NCBI GenBank assembly: GCA_004553595.1
Contig: SFKZ01000011.1
Coordinates: 1-64,000 of the forward strand
From: Methanobrevibacter ruminantium
GTDB taxonomy: Archaea > Methanobacteriota > Methanobacteria > Methanobacteriales > Methanobacteriaceae
DNA: 64,000 nucleotides
Direction of reading: 5' to 3'
Each line of letters opens with the position of its first letter. Position 1 is the first letter of the stretch. Of this stretch, positions 26,831 through 35,524 are shown one piece after another. The position numbers were made by a program, and so were the translations under genes. The notes below the pieces were generated by a model, which ran no database searches, was not told the origin of the DNA, and saw only the letters and a program-made list of their open reading frames with translations.

Positions 26831-27652
26831 TTATGAACAATTAAAAAAAAAAAAGATGATGAGATACATATCTAAAAAAGAAAAATTTAGATTAATAATC
26901 TTCATCTTCATAGTAATATGAATCGTCATAACTAGAATCATCATAAGTAGAGTCATCATAATAAGAATCGTCATAACTAGAATCATCATAAGTAGAGTAT
27001 CATAAGTAGAGTCATCATAACTAGAATCATCAGTAGTTTCTTCTTCAGGTTCTAAATCTCCTACTAATGGTTCTTGAGTAAAATCATCTAGAACAACTTC
27101 TAAAGAAATTCCATATACTTGTAAAGTAATTAATTCATTTCCAGAACCAAATACGAAGATTTCCCAACCTTCATCATCTTGATAGTAATAACCGTCTATG
27201 CCATTAATGGTAGTTTGTTCAAAACTTTCATTAACATATGATTCTACATCCTCTTGAGTGAGGTCTCTACCATTTGCTAAGTCAAACTCAAGAATTTCTA
27301 AATCTACTTCCCAGTCATACTCATCACTATCTGGCAAGTATATTTTATTATAAGTAAATGTATTTTCATTATATTCATCTACATCAAGAATAAATGCTGT
27401 AGGAATATTGAATAGATAGTTATTTACATTTTGTTGCATAGTTAAATCAAGAGTGATATCTCCTGAAGATTCATCAGAATCTTTATTCTTGTCAGAATTT
27501 ACACTCTTTTTTTCATGACTTATTTTAGAATGGCTTCCATGATCTGAAAGACCGGAACCACCATCATCAGCATTATTCAAACCAAATGCTGCAACACCAG
27601 TTGTAAGCATAATAGCAATTACAGCTATCAATATGACATTTGTTGAATCTAT
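26831..27652 (-). CDS. secreted Asp/Ser/Tyr-repeat protein, frameshifted C-terminus, probable AUA start
   Basis: A secreted or membrane-tethered protein. The N-terminal hydrophobic segment NVILIAVIAIMLTTGVAAF is followed by a Ser/Lys/Asp linker and a compact domain (about 60-190, with GIDGYYYQDDEGWEIFVFGSGNELI). Its end is built of 15-base repeats encoding D-D-S-x-Y. One unit near 26998 has only 14 bases, so the frame slips into MMILVMT-type sequence and ends at 26831. Without the slip it would end in YEDEDY at 26892. No conventional start has a ribosome site; AGGAG (27661-27665) is eight bases before an in-frame ATA at 27652. TTG 27631 is the fallback start. Confidence 0.65.
   Translation of the reverse strand: MDSTNVILIAVIAIMLTTGVAAFGLNNADDGGSGLSDHGSHSKISHEKKSVNSDKNKDSDESSGDITLDLTMQQNVNNYLFNIPTAFILDVDEYNENTFTYNKIYLPDSDEYDWEVDLEILEFDLANGRDLTQEDVESYVNESFEQTTINGIDGYYYQDDEGWEIFVFGSGNELITLQVYGISLEVVLDDFTQEPLVGDLEPEEETTDDSSYDDSTYDTLLMMILVMTILIMMTLLMMILVMTIHITMKMKIINLNFSFLDMYLIIFFFFNCS
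26895..27030 (-). repeat. 15-base tandem repeat coding for D-D-S-x-Y
   Basis: About eight units of 15 bases, alternating GATGATTCTAGTTAT and GATGACTCTACTTAT with small variations. The third unit is one base short, shifting the reading frame of the host gene. Such arrays change length by slippage. Confidence 0.8.
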
Positions 27653-27949
27653 ACTAACCCCTCCTTTAATTTTTAAAAAAAAAAACTTTTTTATATAAAC
27701 AACAATCCAAAATTAAAACTATTGAATAATTGAAATGTGAAAAAATAATAAAAAAATAGTAAAAGATAAGTATAAAACCCCCAATTACTATATTTTTTTA
27801 AAATCTAGAAATAAAAAAATCTTGAGAAATTTTTTAATTCTATATATTATACTTGAAAAAGATAATATATAAAATTTGCTAATAGCTTGCTAATAACATA
27901 TATCTAATATGAACATAGTAATATATGTATAAAAATTAAACTTTTAATC
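27653..27949. promoter_or_regulatory. divergent promoter region with direct repeats
   Basis: This 297-base gap separates the secreted repeat protein (minus) from the winged-helix regulator (plus). TTGCTAATA occurs twice at 27876-27884 and 27887-27895, an 11-base period that places both copies on one face of the helix. A TATA-like element (AATATATG, about 27918-27926) lies some 25-30 bases before the plus-strand ATG, which has no ribosome site and may be leaderless. Confidence 0.4.
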
Positions 27950-28438
27950 ATGAGAACTCAAGATATAGAAAAACTTCTTAATGATAATAAAAAATTAAAT
28001 GAAGAAAATAAAGAGTTAAAAAAAGAAAATACTGAATTAAAAGTAAAAATAAAAGAGTTAAACTATAATTTAAATTCCATTCAAGAAGACCATATATCAA
28101 AAGAATTAGATTCAAAAATAGACTATGAAACTTTTGATGAAGTGAAATTTACTCATAAATTTAATGGCAATAAAGAAGATATGAGCATTATTTCATTTTT
28201 AGCAAGATCTAATAAAAGAGTAGATATATTAAAATCATTAGAAGAAACTCCGAAAATTCCTTCCATTATTGCTAAAGAAATCGGGGATAGTAGTCATCAT
28301 GTTTCTAAATATTTAACTAGTTTAAAAGAAAAAGAACTGGTTATCTGTCTTAATGAAGAAGATAAAAGATTTAGATTTTATAGAATTACTGCAAAAGGAA
28401 AACATTATTTAGAAATTATTGAAAATAAAAAATATTAA
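27950..28438 (+). CDS. coiled-coil winged-helix transcriptional regulator
   Basis: Residues 1-45 are a Lys/Glu/Leu/Asn-rich coiled coil, probably for dimerisation. Residues about 78-160 form a winged helix of the ArsR/MarR shape: SFLARSNKRVDILKSL, then IPSIIAKEIGDSSHHVSKYLTSLKEKELV with the recognition helix around SSHHVSKYLTSLK, then the wing KRFRFYRITAKG. No metal-binding cysteines are present. It is transcribed divergently from the secreted repeat protein, which may be its target. The signal is unknown. Confidence 0.8.
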   Translation: MRTQDIEKLLNDNKKLNEENKELKKENTELKVKIKELNYNLNSIQEDHISKELDSKIDYETFDEVKFTHKFNGNKEDMSIISFLARSNKRVDILKSLEETPKIPSIIAKEIGDSSHHVSKYLTSLKEKELVICLNEEDKRFRFYRITAKGKHYLEIIENKKY

Positions 28439-28468
28439 AAAAAAGAAAAATTAGTAAAAGAATTTATA

Positions 28469-29014
28469 TTAAAAATTTTTACCAATTTCATAAGCTTCTT
28501 TTAAGATGTCTTCTCTTTCTTTAGCTTCACCAGGCATTTTTAAATCTCCTGCATCAATGGTGCCAACAAGTTCCATCTGCAGATTGTTTTGGAATGGTTG
28601 GGTGATGGTTAACTGGAGATAAGAATCATAAGAACCTGTGAAAGCATGAGTCAAAACAATAGCTGCCTTTGCATCTTCACCAAAGCTTTTTTCAGGATTA
28701 TTGAAAATGCTGTAGAACCTATCTACAATTGTTTTAGCTTGAGCAGTCATTTGACCAAAGTAAATTGGGCTTGCTAAGATAACACTAGCTCCATTTGCAA
28801 GCTTGTCAATGATCTCTGTTCCATCATCTTCATATCTGCAATCCTTTCCTTTATTGCATAATTCACATCCGCTGCATGGCGCTACATCGAGATCATGTAT
28901 AATGTATTTTGTTACAGTATGACCGTTTTCCTCTGCACCTTTAGCTATTTCATCTACAATTATCTCACAATTACTGTTTTTATGTGGACTTCCTATTAAA
29001 GCAAGAATTTCCAT
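28469..29014 (-). CDS. iron-sulfur flavoprotein / FMN reductase family
   Basis: A 181-residue NADPH-dependent FMN reductase-like protein. The flavodoxin phosphate loop is GSPHKNSN near the N-terminus. The motif CSGCELCNKGKDC (about 47-59) matches the compact [4Fe-4S] motif of Isf-type flavoproteins, and ASPIYFGQMTAQAKTIVDR closes the FMN site. Homologues in methanogens take part in electron transfer and oxygen or peroxide defence. The neighbouring rubrerythrin gene supports such a role here. The start ATG has GGAGG upstream. Confidence 0.88.
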   Translation of the reverse strand: MEILALIGSPHKNSNCEIIVDEIAKGAEENGHTVTKYIIHDLDVAPCSGCELCNKGKDCRYEDDGTEIIDKLANGASVILASPIYFGQMTAQAKTIVDRFYSIFNNPEKSFGEDAKAAIVLTHAFTGSYDSYLQLTITQPFQNNLQMELVGTIDAGDLKMPGEAKEREDILKEAYEIGKNF

Positions 29015-29245
29015 TTAATCTCCCTCCAAATAATAAATTTCTAATAAAAAGCTATTTATTTTTTAAAATTAGAATTAACATTTACTTTATTTGATTAAGT
29101 ATTCAAAGATTATAAATTTGTAAAAAAGGAAAATGACTATATTAACAAGAAAAAATTGAAAAATATATGAAAAAATTATGAAAAAATAAAAACACTAGTT
29201 AATTTTATAAAAAAAAACAAAATTAACTAGCAATTGTTTAAAAAA

Positions 29246-29791
29246 TTAGATATAACTTGTGTCTTTTTTTCTGAAGTGTGCTTGTGGGTGATCACATAAT
29301 GGACAGACTTCAGGTGCCTCTTTTCCAATATGGATGTAACCACAGTTATTACATTTCCATGCAATCTCTTCATCTTTTTTAAAGACTTTGTCTGCTTTTA
29401 TCTTAGCAGATAAAGCATTGTATCTGTCTTCGTGGACCTTTTCAGTAGCACCTGCTGCATCAAATAAATCTGCAATCTCATCGAATCCTTCTTCCCTTGC
29501 GGTTTCTGCAAATCCCTTATACATTACAGTCCATTCTTCATGCTCACCTGCTGCAGCATCTGCAAGGTTGCTTAAAGTGTCAGGCACTTTTCCACCATTC
29601 AACAGCTTGAACCAGATTTTTGCATGTTCTTTCTCATTGTCAGATGATTCCTGGAAAATGTCCTTGATTTCCACATAACCATCTTTTTTAGCTTGAGAAG
29701 CATAAAATTCATACTTTACACGAGCTTGAGATTCACCAGCAAGAGCTGCCCTTAAGTTTTCTTCAGTTTTTGTTCCTTTTAAATCTACCAT
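29246..29791 (-). CDS. rbr: rubrerythrin
   Basis: A non-haem iron peroxidase that reduces hydrogen peroxide in anaerobes. The ferritin-like di-iron domain (about 1-140) shows ESQARVKYEFYASQA, then DNEKEHAKIW, then ATEKVHEDRY. The C-terminal rubredoxin-like domain has CNNCGY and CPLC knuckles. The start ATG has AGGAGG upstream. It probably works with the adjacent flavoprotein in oxidative-stress defence. Confidence 0.94.
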   Translation of the reverse strand: MVDLKGTKTEENLRAALAGESQARVKYEFYASQAKKDGYVEIKDIFQESSDNEKEHAKIWFKLLNGGKVPDTLSNLADAAAGEHEEWTVMYKGFAETAREEGFDEIADLFDAAGATEKVHEDRYNALSAKIKADKVFKKDEEIAWKCNNCGYIHIGKEAPEVCPLCDHPQAHFRKKDTSYI

Positions 29792-29891
29792 AATAATTCC
29801 TCCTAAGATTAATTAATTATAATAATCTAGTTTTATACCAAAAAATATTTTTAAAAATTGTAAAATAATAACAAAAATAAAAAATTTACAA

Positions 29892-30869
29892 TCAATTTAC
29901 AAAATTTATTTGCGCTTCATCAATTAAAGGATAAATGACCAAACTATCACCATCAAGATTTTCCTTGTTTAAATCAACAGCAGTTATCTGATGATTATCA
30001 TATGTCTTATAATATAAAATTCCCTTATTGGTGTTGTAACAGGATGAATAAATTGTATATTCATATAAATCTGGATCATCAATAAATGTCAATCCTTTCT
30101 GTTGTTCAACAGACGCCAAAATATGGAAAAATTGTGAAACGCTTTCACTTTCACTTTCGCCAGAGAATGAATTTTCTTTAGTGAATGCCACCTTTACGAA
30201 TCTTGATGCAGAAGACAAGTCACCAGGAAGTCCAATTGAACCCATACCTCTGCTATAAGTATCCAATTCAAGATCTTTAGAGAAGGTATTATCTGGAGTT
30301 TTAACTGATAGATTTCTATAGTTATTCAAATTAAATAGCTGCATATCAAAGGTAGGATTATTAGTTAAAACCCCGACAGGATTATCATAAACTTTCAATC
30401 CATCTTCTAAAGGTTCAACAATAATAGATGAATTCTCATCAGCTATCATCCAATGAAGTGGAGATAAAGGCAAGTTTTCCGAATAGTTTATATTTACTAA
30501 ATTAAGATTCAGAAGCAATTCTTTAACATCCTCTATCGACTCTGACTGCGATAACAAATAAGGAATGAATTCAAATGGTGTCACATTCACCATATCGTCC
30601 TCAATTTCCCTATAAACAGCATTGCCCACAAAGTTAAGACCGGCAATAGCTACTCCTTTTTCATTGCAAGCATCATAGTATAAAGGATATTCATCAATTC
30701 CTGCAGTAATACCAATTATTGCAAAATGTGATTTCATATCATCTATTTTTCTAAATTTGAATTCGTAGTTTCTTGGAGTTATGCAAACTCTTTCATTATA
30801 TGAAATTTCATAGTCAAAGTTTCTGCCAAAATAATGTTTTGCTGTTAGATATTCACTTGCAGTGCACAT
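29892..30869 (-). CDS. choloylglycine (bile salt) hydrolase family protein
   Basis: An Ntn-type amidase expected to split glycine or taurine from conjugated bile salts. After removal of Met1, Cys2 is the catalytic nucleophile (M-C-T-A-S). The family residues GRNFDY (Arg16, Asp19), the Asn pair near 170-171 (VGVLTNNP) and Arg223 (SSASRFV) are all present. Length 325 is normal and there is no signal peptide. The start ATG has GGAGG upstream. The gene is alone. Penicillin V amidases share this fold, so the substrate is inferred. Confidence 0.88.
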   Translation of the reverse strand: MCTASEYLTAKHYFGRNFDYEISYNERVCITPRNYEFKFRKIDDMKSHFAIIGITAGIDEYPLYYDACNEKGVAIAGLNFVGNAVYREIEDDMVNVTPFEFIPYLLSQSESIEDVKELLLNLNLVNINYSENLPLSPLHWMIADENSSIIVEPLEDGLKVYDNPVGVLTNNPTFDMQLFNLNNYRNLSVKTPDNTFSKDLELDTYSRGMGSIGLPGDLSSASRFVKVAFTKENSFSGESESESVSQFFHILASVEQQKGLTFIDDPDLYEYTIYSSCYNTNKGILYYKTYDNHQITAVDLNKENLDGDSLVIYPLIDEAQINFVN

Positions 30870-31200
30870 TTTAATACCTCCAAAGTTAATGTAATTAAAT
30901 GTTCATATATTATGGAACAATTAGTTAATTAAATATTTATTTAACACCATATTTAAACTTTTGTATAATAAATTAGAAAAATTTTATAAAATTATATAAA
31001 TAAAAATATTAAAAAATAGATAATTTTTATATAAATCTTAAAAAATATTAAGAAATATTCAATTATATAAAATAAATAGATAAAAAATTTGAAAAATGGT
31101 CAACATTTTCAAAAATGAAAGAAAAAGTTGGGAAATTCTGATAATTAAAAAAAAAAATAAAAAATAGAAAATAAGAGAAAACTCTTATTTTAAAAAAATA
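30870..31200. other. intergenic region: bile-hydrolase promoter and aquaporin terminator
   Basis: No gene is seen. The right half carries the aquaporin terminator (31168-31191). The left end carries the promoter of the bile salt hydrolase: box A TTTAAATA on the minus strand at 30950-30957, and an inverted repeat TGTTC-N10-GAACA at 30900-30919 near the expected transcript start, which could be an operator. Confidence 0.4.
31168..31191 (-). terminator. terminator of the aquaporin gene
   Basis: A perfect ten-base-pair inverted repeat, AAAATAAGAG / CTCTTATTTT, with a four-base loop lies 10 bases beyond the aquaporin stop. On the minus strand it runs into a long T-rich stretch. Confidence 0.7.
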
Positions 31201-31974
31201 TTATTCTTCAAATGGTTGTGGCAATGCACATGCATCGTTTCCTTTAGCTAAGTAACTGTACACTAAAGCTGCAAGGATAGCACCTACAATAGGGCCAACT
31301 AAATAAATTGGGAAGAATCCCCAAAGGTTAGCTCCACCAAGCAAGGTGTCCATTAAGTAAGGACCAAAGGTACGTGCTGGGTTGATTGAAGCACCAGTGA
31401 ATGCACCAAGTACAATGATTACAGCAGCTACAGTCATACCAATGGAAATACCTGCAACACTAGGGTCTGCTTTCTTATCCACAGCAACACCCATTACAAC
31501 AAGCATCAAGAAGAAAGTACCGATACATTCAGCAATCATTGCGGGAATATAACCTACACTCAAACCAGGAGCAGTAGCACCTAATCCCCCAATTGTTATA
31601 GCAGGAGCTCCTAAACATACGAATAACAATAAGCTTCCTAAAGTTGCACCAATCACTTGAGCTACGATGTAGTAAACACTGTCAATCAATGAAATGTTTT
31701 TGCTAACAAGCAATCCGATTGTTACCGCAGGGTTTAAGTGTGCACCTGAAATTTTTCCAAATAAGTAAATACATGCCATTACAGTTAATCCAAATGCAAG
31801 TCCAATAGCTAACCAGTCTCCCAAACCACCAAGGAGTCCAATACCAGCTGCACCATGATCAACACCATCATCAATAAGTAAAGTTACAACAGCAGACCCT
31901 GTACCGAAGAACACTAGGAAAAAGGTACCGATAAGCTCTGCTATGAATTTTTTTGTAATATTACAAGAAGCCAT
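31201..31974 (-). CDS. aqpM: aquaporin (AqpM-like MIP channel)
   Basis: A 257-residue water/solute channel with six membrane helices and two half-helices. Both NPA boxes are intact: SGAHLNPAVT (about residue 80) and TGASINPARTFGP (about 200). A long first loop (DDGVDHGAAGIGLLGG) resembles the AqpM type known from methanogens. It may carry water, glycerol or small gases; specificity cannot be read with confidence. The start ATG has GGGGAG upstream. Confidence 0.92.
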   Translation of the reverse strand: MASCNITKKFIAELIGTFFLVFFGTGSAVVTLLIDDGVDHGAAGIGLLGGLGDWLAIGLAFGLTVMACIYLFGKISGAHLNPAVTIGLLVSKNISLIDSVYYIVAQVIGATLGSLLLFVCLGAPAITIGGLGATAPGLSVGYIPAMIAECIGTFFLMLVVMGVAVDKKADPSVAGISIGMTVAAVIIVLGAFTGASINPARTFGPYLMDTLLGGANLWGFFPIYLVGPIVGAILAALVYSYLAKGNDACALPQPFEE

Positions 31975-32116
31975 AATTTCTCCCCATAATTAATTTTTAA
32001 AAATTTCCTTGATAAAAAAATAACTGTAAGTTAATTAATTAAAATCAATATTAAATGGTTCAATTAATTAAAAAATAAAAAAATAATTAAGCTAAAAAGC
32101 TTAATTAAATTTAGAT

Positions 32117-33616
32117 TTATACAGATTCTTTCCATTGACAGTATTCGTGTTTTGCATCAATGATGCAAGAAGCACAGTTTTTACATCCTCTTACAGGTGA
32201 ACCCGGAACTTCTTTGTTAAGTGCAATGATGTTTGTCATCATGGTTGCAGTTACAGGTTCAGGAGTAAGCAAGCATGGGTAGTCTGCAAGTCTCATTAAT
32301 GAGGAGAATCTTACTGTAATACCACATGCAGGATATGTGTATCTTTGTGGGTTCATAAGAACTTCGTTGTGAGTGATTGCGCCTAAGTCAACAGCAAATC
32401 CATTAACTTTAGGTACAAGATCGATTTTTGCACTGCTTCTTGCTTTTCTTGCAGCGGATATGTAAGTGGAACCTCTGTGAATCATGTCCATAAAGTCACA
32501 GTTGTGCAATTCTGCAGCTGCACCTCTTGTAGGATATTGTTGTACATAGTTGTGGAATCTTTTGGTTAATAAGTCTACAACCATGGTAGAATTGAATCCG
32601 TCTAATTCAAGAATGTATTCAGTTGCACATGCAGTGGAACCGGTTGCTAAGTTCAAGACTTGTGAAGGGTGCATGAATTTGCCTATGTTGTCTTTTAAGG
32701 AAGCTTCCATTACTTTAGCGGTTGCTTGAATAATTGCTAAGGTTACATCATCCTTACACATGTTATAGCTTGCTTGACCGATATGGTGACCAATATCACC
32801 AACACAGTAAGCGGGTACAGTTACAATATTACCATAGTGTACACCGTCATCCATAGCAGCTTTAACAACAGGTCTCATTTCTTTTTTGTATCCTTCCATG
32901 AATGATCTTACATCAAAAGAGGAGTGTCCTGCATCATCCATCAATTTTCCTTGAGCTTCTACAGGTTCTTTGTAAATCATTTGCATTGATTCGACTTCTT
33001 TTGCAGCTGCTTCTGCAGCAGATGCACCATTTTCAATAGCATGAGCAAATGAGTCACCAATACCATAGGAAGTGTTCATACCCCATGATTTTGCAGAAAG
33101 AATAGCTTGCTTGTGCATTACAGGAATATTAATGGTTTTCAAGATTTGGTTTACTACATTGGAAGTACTTCCTGGCATTAAAGCGAAGTCCACTACACAG
33201 GTAGGTCCATAGAATCCACCGTAACGGCGAACGGATTCTTTTGTAATCAATGTTTCACTGTCAGCAATAGCTTGAATAAATGTAGCCATACTGTCTGCGA
33301 AATCACCATCTTCCTCACATAAGATTTCAAGAATAGGAGGAGTTTGGTAATGTTCAATAAATGGATCATCTTCCGGTCTGATGGTATCAGCTACAGAAGT
33401 CAATACCTTATAATGGCTTTCTACAGATTTTTTGTGAAGGTCGATAACAGATTTTGCTTGACCATCTGCACAAGTCATGCCTGCTACAGCATCTGCATAA
33501 GGTTTTGCATCTGTAATCTTAAAGTCGTTGTATCTATTTGCGCTAATTACATCAATATCTGCTTGAAGAGCCGCTACTGATTCATTAATCATTTTTTCAT
33601 ATAATTCATTCATCAT
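32117..33616 (-). CDS. DUF2193 family protein
   Basis: A 499-residue cytoplasmic protein of the methanogen-associated DUF2193 family. Recognisable stretches are SVRRYGGFYGPTCVVDFALMP, then PAYCVGDIGHHIGQASYNM, and a C-terminal cysteine cluster CKNCASCIIDAKHEYC (about 481-496) that could hold a metal or Fe-S centre. Conserved His and Cys in the middle suggest an enzyme, but no reaction is known. Adjacent ATGs (33616, 33613) follow GTGGTG. It stands alone, with a 600-base AT-rich region upstream. Confidence 0.75.
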   Translation of the reverse strand: MMNELYEKMINESVAALQADIDVISANRYNDFKITDAKPYADAVAGMTCADGQAKSVIDLHKKSVESHYKVLTSVADTIRPEDDPFIEHYQTPPILEILCEEDGDFADSMATFIQAIADSETLITKESVRRYGGFYGPTCVVDFALMPGSTSNVVNQILKTINIPVMHKQAILSAKSWGMNTSYGIGDSFAHAIENGASAAEAAAKEVESMQMIYKEPVEAQGKLMDDAGHSSFDVRSFMEGYKKEMRPVVKAAMDDGVHYGNIVTVPAYCVGDIGHHIGQASYNMCKDDVTLAIIQATAKVMEASLKDNIGKFMHPSQVLNLATGSTACATEYILELDGFNSTMVVDLLTKRFHNYVQQYPTRGAAAELHNCDFMDMIHRGSTYISAARKARSSAKIDLVPKVNGFAVDLGAITHNEVLMNPQRYTYPACGITVRFSSLMRLADYPCLLTPEPVTATMMTNIIALNKEVPGSPVRGCKNCASCIIDAKHEYCQWKESV

Positions 33617-34216
33617 AACACCACATTATATAAAAAAAATTCGACCGCTAAAGTTTATTTTATTTTAAAAGGTTAAATTAAATTAATTAATTTAAAATGT
33701 TAAATTAAATTAATTCATTCAATATGTTAAATTAAAATAAACGCTCTGAAGATTAAGATTATATAAAAAAATAGATTAGAAATATTTTAATTGGATAAAA
33801 AATGAAAATTTATCCTTTTTTTTAATGAAATATTGAATAAAAATCTATTAGATATAATCTTCTCTTATATAATAATTAATTATAAGAATATATATAATTT
33901 TTGAAATGATTCTAACGTATACTAATAATATAATATCTATAAAAAATAAGAAAAAATAGCTATGCAATTTGATTTAATTTAATTAAATATATGGTTAAAT
34001 GATAGTTTTAACTAAAACCATAAAATTATTTATTATAAAATTAGTTAAAAAGGAGATAATCGATATTAATATAATGCAACAACTTGACACGTGGATATGA
34101 GTGTCATAAAAATAGTAAAAATAGTAAAAAATAAAAAATGTAGAAACTTCATTAAGAAGTCTCAAAAAGATATCAAGAAATAAATATTGAGAATAGATAT
34201 AAGAAATAATTTAAAA
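33617..34216. other. AT-rich intergenic region between DUF2193 gene and metK
   Basis: No gene is seen. Near 33661-33745 a 26-27-base unit containing GTTAAATTAAATTAATT occurs about three times in tandem. At 34085-34106, TGACAC and GTGTCA arms flank ten bases. The metK terminator is at 34143-34163. The promoter of the DUF2193 gene should be near 33650-33780. Confidence 0.4.
34143..34163 (-). terminator. terminator of metK
   Basis: Arms GAAACTTC and GAAGTCTC with a five-base loop pair over eight bases, with one G-U type pair on the minus-strand RNA. They lie 54 bases past the metK stop and are followed on that strand by T-rich sequence. Confidence 0.55.
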
Positions 34217-35389
34217 TTATTCTACAATGTATTTCTTTAAGTCTTCAGCCTTATCGGTTTTCTCCCATGGAAGACCTTCAATACCGAAGTGACCGTATTT
34301 AGCGGTTTGCTTGTATTTGGTAGATCTTAAGTTCAAGGTTTCGATGATTCCATCAGGAGTTAACCTAAAGTTTTCACGAACAATCTCATCAAAGGATTTG
34401 CTGGTCTTTACTTCAGTTCCATAGGTATCCACCATAACGGAAGTTGGCTCAGCAACTCCAATTGCATAGGAGATTTGGATTTCACATTTTTCAGCAAGTC
34501 CACTTGCCACAATGTTCTTAGCAATGTATCTTGCCATGTAACATGCGCTTCTGTCCACTTTAGTGCAGTCCTTACCTGAAAATGCTCCACCACCGTGTCT
34601 TGCATATCCTCCATAAGTGTCTACAATGATCTTACGACCAGTTAATCCTGCATCACCATGAGGACCTCCGATTTCAAAAACACCAGTTGGATTGATGTGC
34701 TCTTTAGTGTTTTCAGTCATCAATTCCTGTGGAATGACTGCTTTAAAGAGCTTTTCACGAATATCTGCCTTAAGTTGCTCTTGATTGTTGGACATTGTCT
34801 CATCATGTTGGGTTGAAAGAACAATTGCATCCAATGAAAGAACATTTCCATCCTTATCGTAGTTTACAGATACTTGTGCTTTACCATCAGGTCTTAAATA
34901 TGGAATTTCACCAGTTTCTCGGAGTTCTGTTAATTTATTTGTAAGCTTACGTGCCAAATCAATTGGGAATGGCATTAATGAATCAGTTTCATTAGTTGCA
35001 TAACCGAACATCATACCTTGATCTCCAGCACCGCTTTCTTCACCTTCACGGTCTACACCTTGCTTGATGTCTGGAGATTGAGCATGAAGCAAACTGACTA
35101 CTTCACAGTTATGACCATCAAATTTCAATTCAGGATTGTCATATCCGATTTCAATGATAGTGTCTCTAATGATTCTTTCAATATCTTCTCTAGTAATGTT
35201 GGCATCTGCTGTAACTTCACCGAATACCAAACAGAAATCAGTTGTAACGCAAGTTTCACATGCAACATGAGCATGAGGGTCCTGTTCCATGAATGCATCT
35301 AAGATAGCATCTGAAATGATGTCTGCAACTTTATCAGGATGCCCTTGGGTTACTGATTCAGATGTGAATGTTTTGTATACTTCACTCAT
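34217..35389 (-). CDS. metK: S-adenosylmethionine synthetase, bacterial type
   Basis: Makes S-adenosylmethionine from methionine and ATP. All signatures of the bacterial/eukaryotic MetK family are present: TSESVTQGHPDK (His17), GAGDQGMMFGYA (about 120-131) and HGGGAFSGKD (about 263-272). Length 390 is normal. Archaea usually use a very different enzyme (archaeal MAT), so this copy was probably acquired from bacteria. The start ATG has GGTGA upstream. Its regulation is not visible; no SAM riboswitch was recognised. Confidence 0.94.
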   Translation of the reverse strand: MSEVYKTFTSESVTQGHPDKVADIISDAILDAFMEQDPHAHVACETCVTTDFCLVFGEVTADANITREDIERIIRDTIIEIGYDNPELKFDGHNCEVVSLLHAQSPDIKQGVDREGEESGAGDQGMMFGYATNETDSLMPFPIDLARKLTNKLTELRETGEIPYLRPDGKAQVSVNYDKDGNVLSLDAIVLSTQHDETMSNNQEQLKADIREKLFKAVIPQELMTENTKEHINPTGVFEIGGPHGDAGLTGRKIIVDTYGGYARHGGGAFSGKDCTKVDRSACYMARYIAKNIVASGLAEKCEIQISYAIGVAEPTSVMVDTYGTEVKTSKSFDEIVRENFRLTPDGIIETLNLRSTKYKQTAKYGHFGIEGLPWEKTDKAEDLKKYIVE

Positions 35390-35524
35390 TTTTTCACCAT
35401 AATAATTTAATTAATATAATTCTTTAATAAAAAATTTTTTATCTTTTATTATTTTTCTATTTTATATATATTAATACTTTTGTTTATTTTAATGTAGATT
35501 ATCAAATCCTATAATCAATATATG

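Noticed and set aside
33661..33745. Repeats of GTTAAATTAAATTAATT as an iteron-type origin
   Set aside because: Only about three diverged AT-only copies, with no replication gene and no origin-recognition-box sequence nearby.
34085..34106. TGACAC/GTGTCA hairpin as a possible riboswitch element near metK
   Set aside because: It lies downstream of metK, has only six base pairs and no further conserved helices.
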